Origin: Streptococcaceae bacterium
GTDB taxonomy: Bacteria > Bacillota > Bacilli > Lactobacillales > Streptococcaceae
Assembly (NCBI GenBank): GCA_031279745.1
Contig: JAITHN010000069.1
Location: 1-13,685, forward strand
Direction of reading: 5' to 3'
Length of the DNA: 13,685 bases
Numbering within the stretch: position 1 is the stretch's first letter; the number at the start of each line of letters is the position of its first letter. The position numbers and the translations under genes are program-made. Below, piece by piece: positions 7,801-13,530 of the stretch. The notes below the pieces were generated by a model. It was given only the letters and a program-made list of their open reading frames with translations, made no database searches and was not told where the DNA came from.

Positions 7801-9138
7801 TTAAAGTAATTTGCGTAATTTTTCGCCTAATTCTTCAAATCCAGGTTTTCCAAGAAGAGCGAACATGTTTTCTTTATATGCTTCTACTCCAGGTTGGTCA
7901 AATGGGTTAATTGCATTCAAGTAACCTGAGATGGCAATCGCGATTTCAAAGAAGTAAATCAACTGTCCTAGAGATTCTTCGTCTTGTCGGTCGATATTTA
8001 CGATGAAATTAGGTACTCCACCATCTGTATGCGCAAGCAATACACCGTCGCCAGCTGTTTTATTTACATAGTCCAAATCACGTCCTTGAATATACCCTAA
8101 TCCATCAAGGTCATCTTCAAATGAAGGAATGGTCACGTTCAAACGTGGATTTTGAATTTTCAATACTGTTTCAAATAAATTGCGATTTCCTTCTTGAATG
8201 AATTGTCCAAGAGAGTGTAAATCTGTTGAGAAGTGTGCACTTGAAGGATATAATCCTTTTCCATCTTTCCCTTCTGATTCTCCTGCCAACTGTTTCCACC
8301 ATTCTGCAAAATAGAGCAATGTTGGTTCATAGTCAACCATGATTTCAGTGGCAAATCCTTTTCTATTGAGGATATTGCGAAGCGCTGCATATTGGTAGGC
8401 TTCATTGTCTTTCAAGTTATCACTTGAATACAGTTCAACCCCTTTTTGTGCACCTTTCATCAATTTGTCAATATCAATTCCGCTTGCTGCAATTGGGAGC
8501 AATCCAACTGGAGTTAAAACGGTAAAACGACCACCAACCGCATCAGGAATCACGAATGTTTCCCAACCTGCAGCGTCTGCTTCAACTTTAACAGCGCCTT
8601 TGGCACGGTCAGTTGTTGCATAGATGCGTTTATTTGCTTCCTCAACCCCATATTTTTCAATCAAAAGGTTTTTAAACACGCGGAACGCAATAGCAGGTTC
8701 CGTTGTCGTTCCTGATTTAGAAATGACGTTGATAGAGAAATCTTTATCTTTTACATATTCAACCATGTCTGCCAAATAGTTTGGAGACAATGAATTTCCT
8801 GCATAGATGATTTGTGGAATTCCATCTTCTTTTACAAATGGTAGGCTTGATTTTAGAAACTCAATTGCTGCACGTGCACCTAAATAGCTTCCTCCGATCC
8901 CGATAACCACGAGTACGTCAGAATCACTCTGGATTTTTTTAGCTGATGCTTTAATTCTTGCAAACTCTTCTTTGTCATAGTCGTTTGGAAGGTTCACCCA
9001 ACCAGTGAAATCATTTCCTTGCCCAAAGCCTTCACGAAGTGCTTTGTCGGCAGTTGTAACATGCATTTGCATGTAGTCTAATTCATGTTCTTTAATAAAT
9101 GATATTGTTTTTGAATAGTCAAATTTTACTTTACTCAT
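7801..9138 (-). CDS. pgi: Glucose-6-phosphate isomerase
   Basis: A 445-residue cytoplasmic enzyme interconverting glucose 6-phosphate and fructose 6-phosphate in glycolysis and gluconeogenesis. Two SIS-type sugar-phosphate domains are evident: GIGGSYLGARA (80-90) and the phosphate-binding loop SKSGTTTEP (140-148). The family signature GGRFTVLTP is at 202-210. Expected catalytic residues are present by motif: E287 in LAGESEGK, H308 in DLHSLGQF and K422 in VEAYKENM. Length is that of Gram-positive Pgi proteins. The ATG is preceded by GGAGG at 9144-9148 with five-base spacing. It appears to be transcribed alone, with its own promoter upstream and a strong terminator downstream. Nothing unusual is seen. 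Confidence 0.98.
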   Translation of the reverse strand: MSKVKFDYSKTISFIKEHELDYMQMHVTTADKALREGFGQGNDFTGWVNLPNDYDKEEFARIKASAKKIQSDSDVLVVIGIGGSYLGARAAIEFLKSSLPFVKEDGIPQIIYAGNSLSPNYLADMVEYVKDKDFSINVISKSGTTTEPAIAFRVFKNLLIEKYGVEEANKRIYATTDRAKGAVKVEADAAGWETFVIPDAVGGRFTVLTPVGLLPIAASGIDIDKLMKGAQKGVELYSSDNLKDNEAYQYAALRNILNRKGFATEIMVDYEPTLLYFAEWWKQLAGESEGKDGKGLYPSSAHFSTDLHSLGQFIQEGNRNLFETVLKIQNPRLNVTIPSFEDDLDGLGYIQGRDLDYVNKTAGDGVLLAHTDGGVPNFIVNIDRQDEESLGQLIYFFEIAIAISGYLNAINPFDQPGVEAYKENMFALLGKPGFEELGEKLRKLL

Positions 9139-9170
9139 TTTATCCTCCAGCTAACTTTTTATTCTTATTT

Positions 9171-9179
9171 ATTGTATCA
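9171..9179 (-). promoter_or_regulatory. Candidate extended -10 promoter of pgi
   Basis: Reading the minus strand, TGATACAAT gives an extended -10 (TG-n-TACAAT, 5/6 in the hexamer) 33 bp upstream of the pgi ATG. No good -35 is present at 16-18 bp, which is compatible with an extended -10 promoter. The surrounding sequence is very AT-rich. Confidence 0.42.
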
Positions 9180-9235
9180 ATAACCTAAAATAAATACTAT
9201 TCATTCATACTGAAATCGCATCTACTACGAAAAAT

Positions 9236-9343
9236 CTAAACTTTTTTAGCATGTTCCGGCTGGTCTTGCCCATACAATGCCACAAAAGCTGATTCAAGCA
9301 CTTGCCTGTTTGGATACACATATGCGGAAATCACGGGTTGCAT
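9236..9343 (-). other. Unassigned 35-codon reading frame, possibly a gene remnant
   Basis: On the minus strand an ATG at 9343 opens 35 codons ending in TAG at 9236-9238. The product has a balanced, protein-like composition (starts MQPVISAYVYPNRQ, continues LESAFVALYGQD, ends EHAKKV) and the DNA is visibly less AT-rich than its flanks. No ribosome binding site precedes the ATG, and the start lies in the first copy of the 30-bp repeat. It could be the tail of a decayed gene, a small peptide gene or chance. I do not recognise the sequence. Together with the pgi promoter and the repeats it fills the 304-bp gap between pgi and the antiporter gene. Confidence 0.25.
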
Positions 9344-9404
9344 GTGACAATACATGCTCTAGGTGGGTTGCATGTGACAATACATGCTCTAGGTGGGTGC
9401 ATGT
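9335..9404. repeat. 30-bp tandem repeat with internal GCATGT/ACATGC palindromes
   Basis: Two identical adjacent 30-bp units occupy 9335-9364 and 9365-9394. A partial third begins at 9395 and shows the start of an inverted arm (GGGTGCATGTATTG). Each unit contains GCATGT-6 nt-ACATGC. Half-sites therefore start at 9340, 9352, 9370, 9382 and 9399, spaced 12, 18, 12 and 17 bp. There are no spacers between units, so this is not a CRISPR array. Possible roles include a protein-binding array, the palindromic end of a lost mobile element, or simple tandem duplication. Confidence 0.85.
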
Positions 9405-9442
9405 ATTGACTAAAGATAAGCAGTCCATCGTTTAGTCAATGC
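9403..9442. repeat. Inverted repeat just downstream of the antiporter gene
   Basis: ATTGACTAAA (9405-9414) is perfectly complementary to TTTAGTCAAT (9431-9440), with a 16-nt loop. One G:T and one G:C pair can extend it to 12 bp. It begins at the base next to the antiporter stop codon (9443-9445). No T run follows on either strand, so it is at best a weak or Rho-assisted transcript end or an mRNA-stabilising 3' hairpin. Confidence 0.6.
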
Positions 9443-11518
9443 TTATTCCCCACGACTCTGTCTAAGATATTCGAAGAATTCATACGGAAGAGTCGAATAA
9501 TTTTCTTCAAGAGAGTAGCTCTCCAGTGTATTTACATTTTTTCTCAACTCGTATGCTTGCTTCTTGTTCAACAGTCCTGCCTCTTCATACTCGAAAATCA
9601 GTTTTCTTTCTAAATAATATCCACGCATCATTTCATCCATATTCGTTGGCTGACTCATGGTCAAGACGCGATCGACAAAGTATTTTTCATGGATGATTTC
9701 CGTACTTCTAATTCTCTCTTGCTGGAGAAAATCAATCAGTGTGGAGTCAAAAATTCCAGTCAAATTCTCTAGTGCTTCCAAGATTAATTCTGTATTGTGA
9801 TAGTAAATCACCCGCATGTCTTTTCTTTGATTATGCGTAAGCTTGCGAGCAGAAGTTTTCTTGCCAATCGGATTCTTCGAGAAGTCTATCGCTTTGTGGA
9901 AGAGCTTCCGAAAGACGTTGGTGACAAAGAGTCCTAGAAAATGAAGTGAGGAGACGAATCGGTGAATAATCATCTTCTGCAAACGGTTTACATATTTAAG
10001 GTAGAGATCATAACTCTCCTCATCAATTTCCCCTCTTCGATAAGCTACATCCAATCCGTCCTGCTCAATCTGAAGAATCATCAACCGAAGCTCCTGCATG
10101 TCCTTCCGAACATTCTCCCCCTCGCTTGAAATGATAAGTTCTTGAATCCTACTCCTATAATTGTCAATCGCTGCATTGAGTGATTGACTTCTCCTCTGTC
10201 CTTCGCTATCTTTTTCCAGCTGTAAAACGACTTCTTCTAAGAGCCCAATTTCTATAAGGTAATTTTGCCAATTCACTTTTTTTTCTGCCAATAATGGGAG
10301 AACCAAAATACCTATAAAAAAGCTAAGTAAGGTCACGCCACTCGAAATGAAAAGCATGAGCGGCCGTTCTTTTAAATCCATCACTTTCGATACTGCAACA
10401 GGTGTCAGCAGAATCGTGGCAATCGAAACTGTTCCTTTTACACCGGAAAACGTAATCAGCAAATTATCGTTTAAATATCTAGAAAACTTTTGCTTCCTAC
10501 GCCATCCTACAATGGTGTAGTAGAGACTCAAGCACACGAATCGCGTCAGAAACAGACAAATTGTTAAAAGGGCTATGGTCAAAAGCAAATAAAGATTGGA
10601 ATACTCAGGGTTCAACCAAGTTGGAGCAAAAACATGTTCTAATTCTATTCCTAAAAGGAGAAAGACGACCGTATTCAAACAAAACGTGATCGTATCCCAC
10701 ACTGTTTCCGATACGCTTGAGACTTGTGCATCGAATAAGTTAATCTTTTTAAACCTGCTCGCTTGCAAGACTCCTGAAACAACCGCTGCAATAATGCCCG
10801 AAACATGAAAATATTCTGCAATAAAAAAAGAAAAAAATGGAAGCAATAACTCTATAAGTAAATAGCCTCCAACATCTTTGGCATCCAGTTCTTCCAAGAG
10901 GTTGATACTCAGTTTAGAGACAGAAGAAACAATCAAGCCTATAACGGCTCCTCCCATTGCACTTGCAAAGAAGGCAAGAGTCGCATGCTGCAAGTTAAAT
11001 TCCCCTGTTGTAAGCGCTAAAATTGAAAACTGAAAAGCAATTAGCCCACTTGCATCGTTAATTAACCCTTCACCTTTCACTACATTTTGTACCCTTTTGG
11101 GAAAATTCAGGCTACTGGAGACGCTTCTCGCAGCAATCACATCTGTTGGTCCTAAACTTGCTCCAATTGCAAAACATGCTGCAAGCGGAAGGACGGGGAA
11201 AAGCATTTTTAAGAGGCTTCCTAATGAAAAAACCGTAATGAATACAACACCAAACGCTAGAAATAAAACTAAATATCTGTGCTTCAATACGCTTGTCATC
11301 TCTATCTTTTGCCCATCTCTAAAGAGTAAGGGAGAGACAACTAAGGCTAGAAACACCTCGGTATCTATATGCAAAAACTCTCGTGGAAGGAGAGCGCCTA
11401 CGATTACACCGAGCGTGATCTGCATCAACGGGAGAGGGATGCGTGGGAAAATCCTTGAAAGGACGTTACTCAGAATAAAAAGGAAAAAGAGGGCGATGAC
11501 TAATTCTATACTGTGCAT
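9443..11518 (-). CDS. CPA1/NhaP-type monovalent cation:proton antiporter with large cytoplasmic C-terminal region
   Basis: A 691-residue membrane protein. Residues 1-410 contain about a dozen hydrophobic segments and the CPA1 signatures: GASLGPTDVIAARS (119-132, ion-site Asp126) and EGLINDASGLIAFQ (150-163, Asn154-Asp155, the ND pair of electroneutral NhaP-type exchangers). A later motif FSGVKGTVSIA (356-366) has Lys360 where many family members carry Arg. Residues 411-691 are hydrophilic, helical and rich in charged residues, long for a bacterial exchanger and likely regulatory. The probable function is exchange of Na+ (or K+/Li+) for H+ in pH and salt homeostasis. The ATG overlaps the upstream TAA as TAATG and has only a poor ribosome binding site (GGCGGGA), so translation probably depends on coupling to the 104-residue gene. 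Confidence 0.92.
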   Translation of the reverse strand: MHSIELVIALFFLFILSNVLSRIFPRIPLPLMQITLGVIVGALLPREFLHIDTEVFLALVVSPLLFRDGQKIEMTSVLKHRYLVLFLAFGVVFITVFSLGSLLKMLFPVLPLAACFAIGASLGPTDVIAARSVSSSLNFPKRVQNVVKGEGLINDASGLIAFQFSILALTTGEFNLQHATLAFFASAMGGAVIGLIVSSVSKLSINLLEELDAKDVGGYLLIELLLPFFSFFIAEYFHVSGIIAAVVSGVLQASRFKKINLFDAQVSSVSETVWDTITFCLNTVVFLLLGIELEHVFAPTWLNPEYSNLYLLLTIALLTICLFLTRFVCLSLYYTIVGWRRKQKFSRYLNDNLLITFSGVKGTVSIATILLTPVAVSKVMDLKERPLMLFISSGVTLLSFFIGILVLPLLAEKKVNWQNYLIEIGLLEEVVLQLEKDSEGQRRSQSLNAAIDNYRSRIQELIISSEGENVRKDMQELRLMILQIEQDGLDVAYRRGEIDEESYDLYLKYVNRLQKMIIHRFVSSLHFLGLFVTNVFRKLFHKAIDFSKNPIGKKTSARKLTHNQRKDMRVIYYHNTELILEALENLTGIFDSTLIDFLQQERIRSTEIIHEKYFVDRVLTMSQPTNMDEMMRGYYLERKLIFEYEEAGLLNKKQAYELRKNVNTLESYSLEENYSTLPYEFFEYLRQSRGE

Positions 11519-11832
11519 TAGTTGTCCCGCCTATTTTTTTTCATAAATTCTTTTCGGAAAAATTTGAACTTTTCATTCATTATTCGTTCTTCCTTTTCTT
11601 TTCCTTCCAAATGATATTCCACCAGCTTATTCTGCATTTTACAAAATTCACGCTTCGCATTCTTCCCAAGCCGACGCTTTCCGTATTTTTTTGCTATTTT
11701 TTGGTATTCTTCTTCACTTTCGTGCGTTGAAGATGTTGGGAGATTCACCAAATCATTCTTTCCAAGATATTTTTCCTTGAAAGAAGAAATCTTGCTCTGA
11801 AATTCTCCATTGTTTTTAGGTAAATTATTCAT
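11518..11832 (-). CDS. Small highly charged hypothetical protein coupled to the antiporter gene
   Basis: A 104-residue protein that I do not recognise. It is very rich in Lys, Arg and Glu, has no hydrophobic segment or signal peptide, and its second half (KIAKKYGKRRLGKNAKR onward to KEFMKKNRRDN) looks helical and basic, so it is predicted to be cytoplasmic and could bind nucleic acid, acidic lipid head groups or an acidic protein surface. AGGAGG lies five bases upstream of the ATG at 11832. Its TAA overlaps the ATG of the antiporter gene by one base (TAATG), which implies co-translation and perhaps a fixed stoichiometry. A role as accessory or regulator of the antiporter is inferred from this arrangement alone. 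Confidence 0.8.
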   Translation of the reverse strand: MNNLPKNNGEFQSKISSFKEKYLGKNDLVNLPTSSTHESEEEYQKIAKKYGKRRLGKNAKREFCKMQNKLVEYHLEGKEKEERIMNEKFKFFRKEFMKKNRRDN

Positions 11833-11864
11833 ACTTCCCTCCTACTTAATTATTTTATCATATG

Positions 11865-11892
11865 TTGAAATCAAATTTTTTTAGTGTAGAAT
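11865..11892 (+). promoter_or_regulatory. Promoter of the 232-residue membrane protein gene
   Basis: TTGAAA (11865-11870, 5/6) and TAGAAT (11887-11892, 5/6) are separated by 16 bases. Transcription would start near 11899, only about 15 bases before the ATG, with AAAGGAG (11902-11908) almost at the 5' end of the mRNA. It lies in the 81-bp divergent region shared with the antiporter operon, for which no equally convincing promoter was found. Confidence 0.6.
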
Positions 11893-11913
11893 GAAAGCAT
11901 TAAAGGAGTAAGT

Positions 11914-12612
11914 ATGTTTTATATTGAAATTCTTTTTCTTATTTTAATCATCTTGAGTGCCATATTTGCGACGAGATTGGCGAAGAAATCAAATGACGAG
12001 GGTGCTCAAACACAGCGTCTCAATCATCATATTCGTAAAATGGAAGAACTCAACAACGAAATCTTGGGACTTTACCGAAAAGACCTTCCTGGCGTTTTGA
12101 GATATCCACTCAATTCAATGAATGCGAATGGCTATCTTGTCCGCTATAAATTCTATCTACAAGAATTAATTACGTACAAAACAATCGATGCCCCTGAATT
12201 TCAGGAACTCGTACCAAAAACGAGATGGACGATTGAAAGATTGATTCAGCAAGTCCATCTTCAAGAAAAAATCAATGCCGTCGTGGGAGATTCCATCTTC
12301 CCAGATGATAGCAAACAACCCCTCATCATCCCAAATCTATCTACTGTTTCGGTTGATGACCTCATTCTTGAAGATATTAAACATGATTTCCAAGTCTTCG
12401 AAAAACATTTCCATGACGCGACTTTTGTTCAAGAGGATGAGCCAGAAGAGAAAGCAAGAGAAATCGTTGACAAACTCCCTGACTCAAAAAACTTCACTTA
12501 TTTCTTTGACGAAACAACTTTCTACATCATTTTGAGCGATGATTTCGGCGTCTTTGTCCAAAATATTTTGGAGGGCTTGAACGTTGAAAGCTATTACTGG
12601 GGCCAGCATTAA
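11914..12612 (+). CDS. Membrane-anchored protein of unknown function
   Basis: A 232-residue protein that I do not recognise. Residues 2-20 form one strong hydrophobic segment (FYIEILFLILIILSAIFAT) followed by RLAKK, consistent with an uncleaved N-terminal anchor. The remainder is hydrophilic and probably cytoplasmic: a helical stretch around 30-60 (RLNHHIRKMEELNNEILGLY), a central part with ELVPKTRWTIERL, and an acidic C-terminal third (FVQEDEPEEKAREI) ending in FDETTFYIILSDDFGVFVQ and YYWGQH. AAAGGAG precedes the ATG with five-base spacing and a good promoter lies just upstream. It is transcribed alone and divergently from the antiporter pair. The last codons and stop are part of a 33-bp imperfect tandem duplication. 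Confidence 0.85.
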   Translation: MFYIEILFLILIILSAIFATRLAKKSNDEGAQTQRLNHHIRKMEELNNEILGLYRKDLPGVLRYPLNSMNANGYLVRYKFYLQELITYKTIDAPEFQELVPKTRWTIERLIQQVHLQEKINAVVGDSIFPDDSKQPLIIPNLSTVSVDDLILEDIKHDFQVFEKHFHDATFVQEDEPEEKAREIVDKLPDSKNFTYFFDETTFYIILSDDFGVFVQNILEGLNVESYYWGQH

Positions 12613-12654
12613 GCTTGTGCCTGCATAAGCTGGGACCAATATTAAGATTGTGCC
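12598..12654 (+). repeat. Imperfect tandem duplication of the 3' end of the 232-residue gene
   Basis: Positions 12598-12621 (TGGGGCCAGCATTAA plus GCTTGTGCC) recur with a few substitutions at 12631-12654 (TGGGACCAATATTAA plus GATTGTGCC). The period is 33 bp, exactly 11 codons. Both copies include an in-frame TAA, giving tails WGQH-stop and WDQY-stop. The second copy therefore acts as a spare stop region outside the gene. The duplication is visible directly; its cause is unknown. Confidence 0.75.
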
Positions 12655-12743
12655 AACACTTCATCCGTTGCGAAACCTGACGCAAACCTTGCGTGTCCGA
12701 TCAGAGCACCTAACAACTAAACGAAAACCAATATAAGCACAAC
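12612..12743 (+). other. Hairpin-rich 3' untranslated region or possible small RNA
   Basis: Between the stop of the 232-residue gene and the terminator there is no convincing gene. The sequence holds two hairpins: AGCTTGTGC/GCATAAGCT (12612-12620 with 12623-12631, one G:U, innermost pair lost to the loop) and ACGCAA-ACC-TTGCGT (12680-12694). It is visibly less AT-rich than its flanks. On the minus strand a 24-codon frame free of stops crosses it but has no plausible start signal. No promoter for a separate RNA was identified. Confidence 0.4.
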
Positions 12744-12775
12744 CGGACGAGGTCTCAAGACCACGCCCGTTTTTT
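12744..12775 (+). terminator. Rho-independent terminator downstream of the 232-residue gene
   Basis: CGGACGAGGTCT (12744-12755) pairs with AGACCACGCCCG (12758-12769) at 10 of 12 positions, with A:C and A:A mismatches and a tight loop. A run of six T follows at 12770-12775. The T run is only on the plus strand, so it serves the rightward transcript. The convergent thiT stop is 10 bp beyond, and thiT lacks its own U tract. Confidence 0.75.
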
Positions 12776-12784
12776 ATATTCAAT

Positions 12785-13351
12785 TTACCATTCCGTTATC
12801 GGATTCAATAGAAATTTCCCTTTTTTCAATAGGAATAACATGAGAATATTTAAGAGCATGAGATTTTCCACTCCTGTCAAACCATTAATAACTAATGAAT
12901 ACCAAACCGGGCTCCAACCTGGCGGCGCGTAACTCCCCCAGAAGAAAATCCCTGCGATAAAATGGCAAGCATATTTCAGTAGAACCCCAATTGAAAGAGA
13001 GTAGAGAATCAACCAGTATGGAAATTCTCCCATCCGTACTTTGCGATGAATTTCTTTTGAAAACCATCCAAATGAAAAAAGAACGCTGCAGGCAATCGGA
13101 TATTCCAAAATGAATTGAATTGGATTGAGGGCATAGGCTTGCCCAGTTAAGAAGCTTATGATAGAGACTAGAAACCCCGCAATTCCAGCAACTTTCATCC
13201 CACGGCGAATGCCTAGAATTGCAATTGGAATTAACCAAATTTCTAGGCTTAGAAAACCATTTGCCCCTTTAATCGGAATAAAATTTAATACCGAAGCAAT
13301 CGCAACTGTAATCGCGCACTCTAATGCGACTTTGTTTTTTTGATTATTCAA
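12785..13351 (-). CDS. thiT: ThiT, thiamine-specific S component of an ECF transporter
   Basis: A 188-residue membrane protein with about six hydrophobic segments that binds thiamine and works with a shared energising module (EcfA, EcfA', EcfT) encoded elsewhere. Family motifs are clear: ILEYP (81-85), KYACHFIAGIFFWGSYA (126-142) and GWSPVWYSLVINGLTG (145-160). From memory of the Lactococcus lactis ThiT site, its Tyr74, Glu84, Tyr85, His125, Trp133, Tyr146 and Asn151 correspond here to Y73, E83, Y84, H130, W138, Y151 and N156. I chose the TTG at 13351-13349 because GGAGG (13358-13362) lies six bases upstream; the in-frame TTG at 13357 would touch that ribosome binding site. The upstream TPP riboswitch independently supports the substrate. 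Confidence 0.95.
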   Translation of the reverse strand: MNNQKNKVALECAITVAIASVLNFIPIKGANGFLSLEIWLIPIAILGIRRGMKVAGIAGFLVSIISFLTGQAYALNPIQFILEYPIACSVLFSFGWFSKEIHRKVRMGEFPYWLILYSLSIGVLLKYACHFIAGIFFWGSYAPPGWSPVWYSLVINGLTGVENLMLLNILMLFLLKKGKFLLNPITEW

Positions 13352-13382
13352 AAACAACCTCCACTTCTAACAGTAGAGGTTG
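13350..13382 (-). promoter_or_regulatory. Expression-platform hairpin of the TPP riboswitch (terminator carrying the thiT ribosome binding site)
   Basis: On the minus strand CAACCTCTACT (13382-13372) pairs with AGTGGAGGTTG (13365-13355) over 11 bp with one G:U and a 6-nt loop, followed by five T (13354-13350). The 3' arm contains the thiT GGAGG. The same fold can thus terminate transcription or, if polymerase passes, hide the ribosome binding site. The first T of the TTG start codon falls within the T-rich tract. Confidence 0.8.
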
Positions 13383-13404
13383 CTTAAATATACACTCATG
13401 CCTT

Positions 13405-13495
13405 AAAAAGACTCCCATGTCTGCATTATCAGACCGGTTATGAGGGTATTGCGTTTTCACGCGCTCTCAGCAAGTGCTCCCCTGTTATACGATAT
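13405..13495 (-). ncRNA. TPP riboswitch (THI-box) aptamer
   Basis: Reading the minus strand, the conserved THI-box elements occur in order: ACAGGGGAGC, then GCTGAGAG, a small stem GCGT-GAAA-ACGC with a GNRA tetraloop, ACCCTCATAACC, then a TCTG/CAGA stem flanking ATAATG, and ATGGGA. The core is at 13413-13485; outer limits that include P1 are approximate. It senses thiamine pyrophosphate and should shut off thiT when TPP is abundant. The spacing to the downstream hairpin is about 30 nt. Confidence 0.95.
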
Positions 13496-13502
13496 TTTCT
13501 TC

Positions 13503-13530
13503 ATCATACCTGTTTTAAAAAAAATGTAAA
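13503..13530 (-). promoter_or_regulatory. Promoter of the riboswitch-thiT transcript
   Basis: On the minus strand TTTACA (13530-13525, 5/6) is 16 bases from TATGAT (13508-13503, 5/6). Transcription would begin near 13496, just before the aptamer. The -35 lies inside the final codons of the upstream gene and the -10 just beyond its stop, so thiT can be transcribed on its own. Confidence 0.6.

Noticed and set aside
9210..9224. Possible CcpA (cre) site upstream of pgi, CTGAAATCGCATCTA
   Set aside because: The left half and central CG fit, but the closing C is missing and the reverse strand does not fit, so the match is no better than expected in such sequence.
9335..9404. CRISPR-like repeat array
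   Set aside because: The 30-bp units are directly adjacent with no spacers, there are only two full copies, and no cas genes are present.
11833..11880. Minus-strand promoter for the 104-residue gene and antiporter (TATGAT/TAAAAT boxes)
   Set aside because: Several -10-like hexamers exist in this AT-rich stretch, but none has an acceptable -35 at 16-18 bp, so I could not choose one.
12640..12712. Minus-strand 24-codon frame (contains GHARFASGFATDEVLAQ)
   Set aside because: It looks protein-like but is too short, begins directly after a stop with only TTG available, has no ribosome binding site, and lies in a hairpin-rich region.
13355..13357. TTG at 13357 as the thiT start
   Set aside because: It directly abuts GGAGG with no spacer; the in-frame TTG two codons later has six-base spacing.
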